5,944 nucleotides of DNA from Thermoprotei archaeon ex4572_64 (lineage in GTDB: Archaea > Thermoproteota > Thermoprotei > Thermoproteales > Thermocladiaceae). This document shows, piece after piece, positions 1 through 5,203 of this stretch. The stretch's first letter is position 1. Each line of letters opens with the position of its first letter. The stretch spans positions 1 through 5,944 of the forward strand of contig NJDF01000030.1 in assembly GCA_002254895.1 (NCBI GenBank), read 5' to 3'. A program made the translations under genes and the position numbers. Under the pieces are notes generated by a model, which saw only the letters and a list, made by a program, of their open reading frames with translations, ran no database searches and was not told the DNA's origin.

Positions 1-393
1 TCCTGTTTTAGTTTTTTTAAACTTCTTAACTGTTGAGTCAAAAATTATCTTAACCTTACTTCTATTAATTTCAATCCTAACTCTCTTCATTAGATCAACG
101 TATGGTTCATATATGAGAGTTCTCGTATCATCTTGAAATTGATATTCACCTAGAAAGGTGTAATATCTAGATCTTGCCATTCTTGAAACTTCTCTCATGA
201 GTCCTGTCATTGCTTTAAGAAATCGCATATAGTTCTCAGAGTCTAAAGTTATTACCTCTCTATTTCTCGTAATAATGACGGTGTAGCTTGTATTAGCTAT
301 ATTTTGTGCTATGAAAACACCTTTACTTGTAACTAAACTTACAGCATATACTTTATGATTAATAGTTATTGCCATTAAGCCCTGAATAGTCAT
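1..393 (-). CDS. Hypothetical protein, N-terminal 131 residues, cut by window edge
   Basis: Reading leftward from an ATG at 393, the frame stays open for 131 codons to base 1, so this is the N-terminal part of a longer protein. It begins MTIQGLMAITINHKVYAV. I do not recognise the family. The first 45 residues alternate hydrophobic and polar residues like beta strands. A more helical stretch follows (about residues 53-75, rich in Met, Arg and Lys), and the visible C-terminal end is strongly basic (KKFKKTKTG). There is no signal peptide, membrane segment or cysteine, so a soluble cytoplasmic protein is likely. The start is well supported: GGTGA lies 5 bases upstream and overlaps the stop codon of the small zinc protein before it. 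The two genes are therefore co-transcribed and probably translationally coupled. The basic end could bind nucleic acid, but that is only a guess. The reading frame is secure; the function is unknown. Confidence 0.8.
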   Translation of the reverse strand, partial: MTIQGLMAITINHKVYAVSLVTSKGVFIAQNIANTSYTVIITRNREVITLDSENYMRFLKAMTGLMREVSRMARSRYYTFLGEYQFQDDTRTLIYEPYVDLMKRVRIEINRSKVKIIFDSTVKKFKKTKTG

Positions 394-398
394 GAAGT

Positions 399-403
399 TC
401 ACC
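399..403 (-). promoter_or_regulatory. Shine-Dalgarno site GGTGA of the partial gene at 393
   Basis: On the minus strand GGTGA lies 5 bases before the ATG at 393, matching the crenarchaeal 16S rRNA anti-Shine-Dalgarno. Its last three bases are the TGA stop of the upstream zinc protein. It is the only strong Shine-Dalgarno before a gene in this window, as expected for an operon-internal gene where first genes are leaderless. Confidence 0.75.
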
Positions 404-572
404 TAAACTCCAAGCTTGTACCATCACAAGGACATTTTGCAAATACTTTCTTACCACATATTGTACAGTATAGAGCTCCACATTTTGGACAAACGTAATA
501 GTCGTCATATCTAAATATCTTCTTACCACATCTCCAACATCTACCTATCATTAAACTTTTAGGTACATACAT
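399..572 (-). CDS. 57-aa eight-cysteine double zinc-ribbon protein
   Basis: A 57-codon frame from ATG 572 to TGA 399-401. Translation shows four closely spaced cysteine pairs: C12-x2-C15 (CWRC), C28-x2-C31 (CPKC), C36-x2-C39 (CTIC) and C47-x-C49 (CPC). CG knuckles follow three of these pairs, the pattern of treble-clef or zinc-ribbon proteins, and eight cysteines could bind two zinc ions. The whole protein is little more than the metal-binding module, so it is probably a cytoplasmic adaptor or nucleic-acid- or protein-binding factor; I cannot name a family. The start is supported by a TTTATAAA box centred about 28 bases upstream, which fits a leaderless mRNA. It is the first gene of a leftward operon with the partial gene 5 bases downstream, suggesting the two products work together. 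It is divergent from the GlmU-like gene. An internal ATG at residue 8 would keep all cysteines but fits the promoter less well. Confidence 0.85.
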   Translation of the reverse strand: MYVPKSLMIGRCWRCGKKIFRYDDYYVCPKCGALYCTICGKKVFAKCPCDGTSLEFR

Positions 573-596
573 TAGTTTCGAAGAAGAGAGAACTCA

Positions 597-604
597 TTTA
601 TAAA
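597..604. promoter_or_regulatory. Palindromic TATA box shared by two divergent leaderless genes
   Basis: TTTATAAA is its own reverse complement, so TBP could bind it in either direction. From its centre (600.5) it is about 23.5 bases to the GTG at 624 on the plus strand and about 28.5 bases to the ATG at 572 on the minus strand. Both are near the 25-27 base TATA-to-start distance typical of archaeal promoters, so both mRNAs would have almost no leader. Neither start has a Shine-Dalgarno. The flank upstream for rightward transcription (about 581-594) is purine-rich and looks more like a BRE than the pyrimidine-rich flank on the other side. The rightward direction is therefore probably stronger. 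Confidence 0.65.
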
Positions 605-623
605 GAAAACGCAATCATTTCTT

Positions 624-1871
624 GTGAGCTTTGATAACGTCATTATAGTTGAGGACTTGGTAGAAAATTTCTACCCATTAAGCTTAAGCACACCAATACC
701 GAACATGATTATTGGTGGTCTAAGGTATTTTGAACATGTAATTCTTAATCTACTAGGCCTGAACTATGAGGTGAATAAGATCTATATAGTTACTAGAAAA
801 CACCTAGCTATACCTTGGTTAAAATTGATACCATCACTACTCAATCACTTAGATCTAAAATTTGACGTTAACTATACATCAATAGATAAGGTTCGAGAAA
901 TTTGTGGAAAATCACTAATAGTATCTTCATTACTACTACCCAATAAAAGCATCTTTAAGAAACTACTAGAGAAGATTAGGCATGGTGAAGTAATTGCATA
1001 TGCAGATAAACCACTCATGGGTATCCTAAATGATGTTAATGCTTTCTGGAGTAAGACTTTATGGAAGAGTTCTGAAAATATTAGCATTATTGAAGGTGTT
1101 TGGGATTTAATTAAATACAACACTAGCGTTATGGAAGAGAATCTTGAATTGGTACTAAGAGTCGCTGGTCTAGAGAAGATAAACAATAATGTGTATAAGA
1201 CACTAAATGCAACTATACATTCCTATGTAGATTTTAGTGATAAGAAGCCTATAGTCATTATTGACTCTGAAATTGATTCTTTCACAAAAGTTGAAGGACC
1301 CACAATTCTTGGACCTAAAGTTCATATTCACTCATGTACCTTAATAAGGTCTGGTACATCAATATACTTCAAAGCAGATATTGGTGGTGAGTTAAAGAAT
1401 GTGATAATTGATGCCTATAGCAACAAGGCACATAATGGATATGTTGGTGATTCATATGTAGGTAGATGGGTGAATATCGGTGCAGGAACTAATGTTTCAA
1501 ATCTTAAAAACACTAGAGGTGTTATTAAGTATAGAGGACGCCATACTGGAATGGAAAAACTTGGAGCAATAATTTCAGATTGGGTTAAAGTTGGGATTGG
1601 AACAAATATATACTGTGGACGCTATATAGGTCAGGCAAGTCACGTTCTTGGTTATGTAATTCACGACGTACCTCCCTTCACAATCTACGCAAAGCCTTTC
1701 AGAAATGATATGTATGAATTGAATCTTGATAAAGCTATTGAAATATTTAAGAGATATTGTAGAAGTAAGGTTGAGTATAGTAACTACGAGATTAAAGTTA
1801 TGAAGTATGTATATGAGTTAAGTCTTTCTGAGAGGCAGAATGTACGTAGGGAATACTTTAGTCTCTACTGA
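624..1871 (+). CDS. GlmU-like sugar-phosphate nucleotidyltransferase / left-handed beta-helix acyltransferase
   Basis: This 415-residue protein resembles the alternative, Bacteroidetes-type GlmU family (NTP_transf_4 N-terminus plus hexapeptide beta-helix), which acts in UDP-N-acetylglucosamine synthesis. N-terminal hallmarks are FYPLSLSTPIPNMIIGGLRY (residues 16-35), a VSSLLLPNKS segment (100-109), a GEVIAY turn (121-126) and VWDLIKYN (159-166). The beta-helix covers about residues 208-345. Residues 267-289 (NKAHNGYVGD then WVNIGAGTN) align with E. coli GlmU KAGHLTYLGD...VNIGAGT, placing H270 at the catalytic acetyltransferase histidine. The classic LAAGxGTRM nucleotidyl loop is absent, and the family's usual TRP is STP here, so nucleotidyltransferase activity and the real substrate are uncertain. 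A basic, helical C-terminal tail (about 365-415) follows. GTG 624 is chosen because a TATA box lies about 24 bases upstream, fitting a leaderless start. The gene is monocistronic; its stop overlaps that of the convergent lhr. Precise function could be another sugar-nucleotide acyltransfer for surface glycans or N-glycosylation. Confidence 0.88.
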   Translation: MSFDNVIIVEDLVENFYPLSLSTPIPNMIIGGLRYFEHVILNLLGLNYEVNKIYIVTRKHLAIPWLKLIPSLLNHLDLKFDVNYTSIDKVREICGKSLIVSSLLLPNKSIFKKLLEKIRHGEVIAYADKPLMGILNDVNAFWSKTLWKSSENISIIEGVWDLIKYNTSVMEENLELVLRVAGLEKINNNVYKTLNATIHSYVDFSDKKPIVIIDSEIDSFTKVEGPTILGPKVHIHSCTLIRSGTSIYFKADIGGELKNVIIDAYSNKAHNGYVGDSYVGRWVNIGAGTNVSNLKNTRGVIKYRGRHTGMEKLGAIISDWVKVGIGTNIYCGRYIGQASHVLGYVIHDVPPFTIYAKPFRNDMYELNLDKAIEIFKRYCRSKVEYSNYEIKVMKYVYELSLSERQNVRREYFSLY

Positions 1872-4822
1872 AAGATCCTTTTCTTCACTTCTTCCTTCTC
1901 GTAATAATGTACCTTACGTACAAGCTCGTCAAGATCGTGAGCTTGATTGAGAATTTTTTCAACAATCTCAATACTCAATCTTGATGATAAAGCAATAACT
2001 CCAAGTTTTCCATATTTAGAGATAATTTCTGACGTCCTCCACACTCTCTCAACAAAATTTCTCATACTTGACTTAACTCTTCCCTCTTTTAGTGATTGAA
2101 TTAGCTGTGGTATCTTATCTTCATCAATCTTAACGACTCCTACTCTTGAAGATCTACATTTTGGACATTTAACACTTTCTTCCAACTCCTTATTCCTTAA
2201 TACACCATACCAGTAACAGTTAAGACATACAAGCACGTTAATATCATTTAGTAATCTGCTCTTAATACTTTCAAGAATTAACTTATCAAGTCTTTCAGGT
2301 GCTATAAGTTCAAGTTTATGACTTATCTTATCAATAACTTCTTTACCTAGTGGTGATGGTTCGTTAAGTTCTATAGTTACAACTCTATACTCACCTCTCG
2401 CAATCTTTGTAAGAACGTAACCTGTAGTGTCTAAGTCTAAATCTTTAGTTAAGAATTCTTTAAGAGCTTCAGTAAATACGGGTGTGTTCTTTAAGGCATC
2501 TATAAGGTTTGTAAGATTAATGCTGTTGAGATCTGCATCTTTATGAATAATGTTAAATCTTCTTGAGACATGTATAAATCTTCTCTTGAAGAGTCCACTC
2601 TTCAGCGCTACTTTAAGAATGGTATTAATTATCTTCTTATCACTCATTTTTGCGAGTTCGTTTAGTACTTGAGCAATCATGTCGATACCTACATACTTTT
2701 TAGGTAGTTGAATTACTATTGAATATGCGTCTTGCTGAACGCCCACTGGATACTCTATAAGATCTGATAATACTTCACTTACAAGTCTAGCTAAAGTCCT
2801 ATTCACAAGTGTTCCAAAATGTGTATGAATTATTACGATATCACCTATTTTTTCAATTACAATATCTGTATCTGTAGGTATTGGTATTTTCTGATCATGA
2901 TGTTCTTTAATCTTGGCAACTACATATCTTAAAGTATCTTCATTAATTAATAGTGCTCTTGATAGTTTGTTAATGATTTCAGAAGTTGAATATCCACGCA
3001 CTAACATCTCAGTAATAGTTCTCTTAATACGACCAACTTCTTGAGCTATCTCAAAAGGTACGGGAATCTCTTCACCAACCCATGAAGGAATAGCACCTAT
3101 AGGGTCTTTAGCCTCAATGACGTATACCTTATCCTCTTCAATTTTCTGTAGATTCCAGACTCTACCTCTAAATACAAACTTAATTCCAGGAACTCCATAC
3201 TCAGCTATGAAGGCTTCATCAAGAATGCCTATCGGCTCATTCTTCTGAGTATCAATGACTACGTATTGCTTCTCATCAGGAATCATTGATAAGTTGTTGA
3301 AGAAGTACTTAAACATCTCTCTCTTAGCTTTTGTACTTCTCGGTTTTACAACTACATCATCTTCCTCAATATAGTACACTAATCTTGGATTTAACACATT
3401 ACTCATGAAGTGTAGTATTCCTCTTAATTCTTCAATACTTAAATCTCTGTATGGGTATGCATTTCTGAAGATATTATACACCTCTTTAACCTTCCATCTA
3501 TTCTTAATTAAGAGTAGTGATACTACTTGATGGCAAAGTACATCATATGGTTTTTCCGGAATCTTTGTAGGTTCTAATTCACCTCTTCTAACTTTATTAA
3601 CAATAACTATAGCTTCTAAAGTATCATTAAGGTCTGTAGTAATTACGTAGCCTCTAGGCACTTTATCAAGCCTATGACCACTACGACCAACACGTTGAAC
3701 TAGTCTAACTACTTGATGTGGTGATAAGTATTGCACTACGAGGTTCACATGACCAATATCAATACCAAGTTCAAGACTTGAAGTTGCAATAACAGCCTTT
3801 AACTCTCCTTGTTTAAATGCACGTTCAATGCTTGTTCTAGATATTTTCGATAATGAGCTGTGATGAACAGATATTGGATAGTTATTATCAAGCATGTTGA
3901 ATCTAAATGCTAGTAATTCAGCCATGGATCTAGTATTAACGAAAACTATAGTTGAGCCATACTTATCGATGAGATCTCTAATTGTTCTTAATCTTGAAAT
4001 AACTTCAGCGTGAGTTAGTACCTTCTCACTCACTTCCTTATCATAATTACTAACTTCAGGATGTATTACATCGAGTTTCATATCTCTTGAGAAGTAGGTA
4101 TTAACGATTTCTATCTCTGAGTCATTACCAACTAGGAACTTACCAACAACTTCAGGACTACCTACTGTTGCTGAAAGACCCACAATTTGAGGTTTTCTAC
4201 CAATAAGCCACTTAATTCTCTCTAAAGTTAAGGCTAATTGTGTACCTCTCTTATCCTCAGCCAACTCGTGAACTTCATCAATAATGATCCATCTCAACTT
4301 TGCTAAATGCATTCTTAATCTTCTACCTGTAAGTATTGCTTGTAGAGTTTCAGGTGTTGTTATTAATATGTGTGGTGGGTCTCTACTCTGTCTGACTCTC
4401 TCGCTTTGTTCAGTATCTCCATGCCTAACATCTATCTTAATACCAAGTTCACTACACCACCAGTTCAACCTGTCAAGCAGATCTCTATTAAGTGCTCTTA
4501 ATGGCGTTATGTACAGTATGTAGATTCCCTTATCGTTAAGGTTTATCTCACCCTCATCAACATTCTTTAAAAATAATGAGAATATGGGTAAGATTGCTGC
4601 TTCAGTTTTACCACTACCTGTAGGTGCTATAATGAGTACATTTTTGCCATTAAGTATCTTAGGTATGGCTAATCTTTGAGGTGGTGTTAATTCTTTAAAG
4701 CCTCTCTTAACAATTGCTGAAATAACTTTAGGATGAAGTTTATTAATTACTTTCAAATCCTCACTAGATACTCCACTTAGCTCTACATTAAGTACATTAC
4801 TTGTCTTCTCAATTACCACCAT
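1865..4822 (-). CDS. lhr: Lhr-type ATP-dependent helicase (archaeal, with C-terminal zinc-binding module)
   Basis: A 985-residue superfamily 2 helicase of the Lhr (large helicase-related) family. These are cytoplasmic 3'-5' translocases on DNA, RNA or hybrids linked to DNA repair and RNA metabolism. Two RecA domains fill about residues 30-400: TPPQ Q-motif (46-49), Walker A PTGSGKT (67-73), TPLRAL (106-111), TTPETL (155-160), DEVH (182-185), SAT (217-219), VFVNT (293-297), ATSSLELGIDIG (346-357) and QRVGRSGHR (376-384). All catalytic motifs look intact. The winged-helix and Lhr-specific core follows, including GILDEAFIAEYG (532-543) and RGRVWNL (552-558). Near the end CLNC (866-869) and CPKC (886-889) form a probable zinc ribbon, a feature of some archaeal Lhr groups; I cannot firmly assign the subgroup. 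ATG 4822 is used because a CATAAACAA box lies 26 bases upstream, and the next methionine is residue 171. The first 17 coding bases are part of a 47-bp tandem duplication. The gene converges on the GlmU-like gene, overlapping by 7 bases. Confidence 0.96.
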   Translation of the reverse strand: MVVIEKTSNVLNVELSGVSSEDLKVINKLHPKVISAIVKRGFKELTPPQRLAIPKILNGKNVLIIAPTGSGKTEAAILPIFSLFLKNVDEGEINLNDKGIYILYITPLRALNRDLLDRLNWWCSELGIKIDVRHGDTEQSERVRQSRDPPHILITTPETLQAILTGRRLRMHLAKLRWIIIDEVHELAEDKRGTQLALTLERIKWLIGRKPQIVGLSATVGSPEVVGKFLVGNDSEIEIVNTYFSRDMKLDVIHPEVSNYDKEVSEKVLTHAEVISRLRTIRDLIDKYGSTIVFVNTRSMAELLAFRFNMLDNNYPISVHHSSLSKISRTSIERAFKQGELKAVIATSSLELGIDIGHVNLVVQYLSPHQVVRLVQRVGRSGHRLDKVPRGYVITTDLNDTLEAIVIVNKVRRGELEPTKIPEKPYDVLCHQVVSLLLIKNRWKVKEVYNIFRNAYPYRDLSIEELRGILHFMSNVLNPRLVYYIEEDDVVVKPRSTKAKREMFKYFFNNLSMIPDEKQYVVIDTQKNEPIGILDEAFIAEYGVPGIKFVFRGRVWNLQKIEEDKVYVIEAKDPIGAIPSWVGEEIPVPFEIAQEVGRIKRTITEMLVRGYSTSEIINKLSRALLINEDTLRYVVAKIKEHHDQKIPIPTDTDIVIEKIGDIVIIHTHFGTLVNRTLARLVSEVLSDLIEYPVGVQQDAYSIVIQLPKKYVGIDMIAQVLNELAKMSDKKIINTILKVALKSGLFKRRFIHVSRRFNIIHKDADLNSINLTNLIDALKNTPVFTEALKEFLTKDLDLDTTGYVLTKIARGEYRVVTIELNEPSPLGKEVIDKISHKLELIAPERLDKLILESIKSRLLNDINVLVCLNCYWYGVLRNKELEESVKCPKCRSSRVGVVKIDEDKIPQLIQSLKEGRVKSSMRNFVERVWRTSEIISKYGKLGVIALSSRLSIEIVEKILNQAHDLDELVRKVHYYEKEEVKKRIFQ
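1876..1900 (+). terminator. Possible pyrimidine-rich terminator of the GlmU-like gene
   Basis: Just after the stop codon at 1871, 24 of 25 bases on the plus strand are pyrimidines in several short T runs, with a single A at 1887. Crenarchaeal transcription often ends at U-rich tracts without a hairpin, so this could end the GlmU-like transcript. The tract also encodes the lysine- and glutamate-rich tail of Lhr on the other strand, so its composition may simply reflect coding. Confidence 0.25.
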
Positions 4823-4833
4823 ATTTTAAATCC

Positions 4834-4869
4834 TTAATGAAGTTTGTTTATGTTCTCAATTACCACCAT
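4834..4869 (-). other. Short upstream reading frame created by the duplication
   Basis: The distal copy of the lhr start opens an 11-codon frame on the minus strand (MVVIENINKLH, then TAA) that stops 11 bases before the real lhr ATG. It would be translated if transcription began at the distal promoter copy. It is probably a by-product of the duplication, but it could affect lhr translation as a leader ORF. Confidence 0.3.
4844..4852 (-). promoter_or_regulatory. Proximal TATA-like box of lhr
   Basis: CATAAACAA on the minus strand is centred 26 bases upstream of the lhr ATG at 4822, the spacing expected for a leaderless archaeal promoter. The sequence is a weak TATA match. The duplication junction places TGAGAA directly upstream, a purine-rich BRE-like flank that the distal copy lacks. 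Confidence 0.5.
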
Positions 4870-4890
4870 ATTTTAAATCCTTAATGAAGT

Positions 4891-4899
4891 TTGTTTATG
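4891..4899 (-). promoter_or_regulatory. Distal (duplicated) TATA-like box of lhr
   Basis: The second copy of CATAAACAA lies 26 bases upstream of the duplicated ATG at 4869. It was probably the original promoter before the duplication. Here the upstream flank is the GCGTAATCACGC inverted repeat instead of TGAGAA. A transcript from it would carry a 47-base leader containing the short upstream frame. Confidence 0.4.
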
Positions 4900-4910
4900 C
4901 GTGATTACGC
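4899..4910. repeat. Small inverted repeat, possible operator
   Basis: GCGT-GATT-ACGC has 4-bp arms around a 4-base centre. It is one of the few GC-rich spots in an AT-rich intergenic region and touches the distal lhr TATA-like box, where a bound protein could block or help initiation. It is short enough to be chance. Confidence 0.3.
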
Positions 4911-5016
4911 GGATTTAAATAGATTTTGTTATGTGTTTCTACAGATATGCAAATCTTATGTGGATTTAAATATTATGAGAACTACATATAAATATCTCGA
5001 CAGAACTTTGCACATA
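4900..5016. other. Divergent intergenic region with GGATTTAAA repeats
   Basis: These 117 bases separate the lhr promoter region from the rightward zinc-ribbon gene. They hold two identical GGATTTAAATA copies on the plus strand (4911-4921 and 4962-4972). The same GGATTTAAA core appears on the minus strand in both duplication units (4825-4833 and 4872-4880), giving four copies, two in each orientation. ATTTAAAT is palindromic and TTTAAATA is close to a TATA consensus, so these may be extra TATA boxes or regulator sites. I see no RNA gene. A frame upstream of and in phase with the zinc-ribbon gene is open here but does not look coding. Confidence 0.45.
4987..4994 (+). promoter_or_regulatory. TATA box of the 58-aa zinc-ribbon gene
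   Basis: TATAAATA is centred about 26.5 bases before ATG 5017, an ideal leaderless archaeal promoter spacing, and there is no Shine-Dalgarno. GAGAACT occurs a few bases upstream (4977-4983), as it also does ahead of the TATA box of the GlmU-like gene (588-594). This box fixes the start codon of the gene and argues against longer upstream starts. Confidence 0.75.
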
Positions 5017-5193
5017 ATGAGAGAATTTGTATGTGCTGTCTGTGGTTCTTCTAAAGTCTCAAGTATAATTAATGGACTACCATACTGTTGTAGTTGTGGT
5101 TCTAAAGTTATTATTCTAAGAATGGTTAGATTCCTTGAAAGTCTTAAAAGAGAAGGTTTAATACCATCATCCATAAAAATACCTGAATTGTAA
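5017..5193 (+). CDS. 58-aa zinc-ribbon protein
   Basis: A small protein starting MREFVCAVCGSSK. C6-x2-C9 and C24-C25-x-C27 form two knuckles (CAVCG and CCSCG) about 15 residues apart, the layout of a single-zinc ribbon. A basic amphipathic helix (about residues 34-47, RMVRFLESLKREG) and a short tail PSSIKIPEL follow. A ribbon plus basic helix fits a DNA-, RNA- or protein-binding adaptor in the cytoplasm, but I cannot name the family. The frame is open further upstream to TTG 4891 and ATG 4897, giving about 100 residues. I chose ATG 5017 because a TATA box lies 26-27 bases ahead and the extension would run into the lhr promoter duplication. It is divergent from lhr and 10 bases ahead of the membrane protein gene on the same strand, so the two may be co-transcribed. 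Confidence 0.8.
   Translation: MREFVCAVCGSSKVSSIINGLPYCCSCGSKVIILRMVRFLESLKREGLIPSSIKIPEL
5172..5181 (+). promoter_or_regulatory. Possible internal TATA box for the exported protein gene
   Basis: CATAAAAATA inside the last codons of the zinc-ribbon gene is centred about 27 bases before ATG 5204. Since that start has no Shine-Dalgarno, a separate leaderless transcript is plausible in addition to read-through from 5017. Confidence 0.4.
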
Positions 5194-5203
5194 ATTATTC
5201 ACT

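Larger units (their letters stand above)
4806..4899. repeat. Perfect 47-bp tandem duplication over the lhr promoter and start
   Basis: Bases 4806-4852 and 4853-4899 are identical over 47 bp and directly adjacent; identity ends at both outer edges (C versus G on the left, T versus C on the right). Each unit, read on the minus strand, holds a CATAAACAA TATA-like box, GGATTTAAAAT, an ATG and the first codons M-V-V-I-E. The lhr start is in the copy nearest the gene (ATG 4822) and the second ATG is at 4869. Because 47 is not a multiple of three, the two ATGs are in different frames. Perfect identity means a recent duplication by slippage or unequal recombination, or an assembly error. Confidence 0.97.

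Noticed and set aside
872..1186. Minus-strand frame of 104 codons
   Set aside because: It lies fully antisense within the well-supported GlmU-like gene, and its product shows no domain or plausible composition.
4284..4523. Plus-strand frame of 79 codons
   Set aside because: It lies antisense to the conserved helicase motifs of lhr; it is only the complement of a real coding region.
4806..4899. CRISPR array
   Set aside because: There are only two copies, directly adjacent with no spacer, and they contain the lhr start codon; this is a simple tandem duplication.
4947..4991. Short plus-strand frame from ATG 4947 (14 codons)
   Set aside because: It is very short, has no recognisable product, and the TTTAAATA element ahead of it is about 29 bases away and part of the repeated motif.
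4891..5016. N-terminal extension of the zinc-ribbon gene from TTG 4891 or ATG 4897
   Set aside because: It would begin inside the lhr promoter duplication, contains repeat-derived D-L-N segments and has no promoter at the right spacing, whereas ATG 5017 has a TATA box 26-27 bases ahead.
4956..5174. Minus-strand frame of 72 codons
   Set aside because: It lies antisense to the cysteine-rich gene at 5017-5193, with no promoter or recognisable product.
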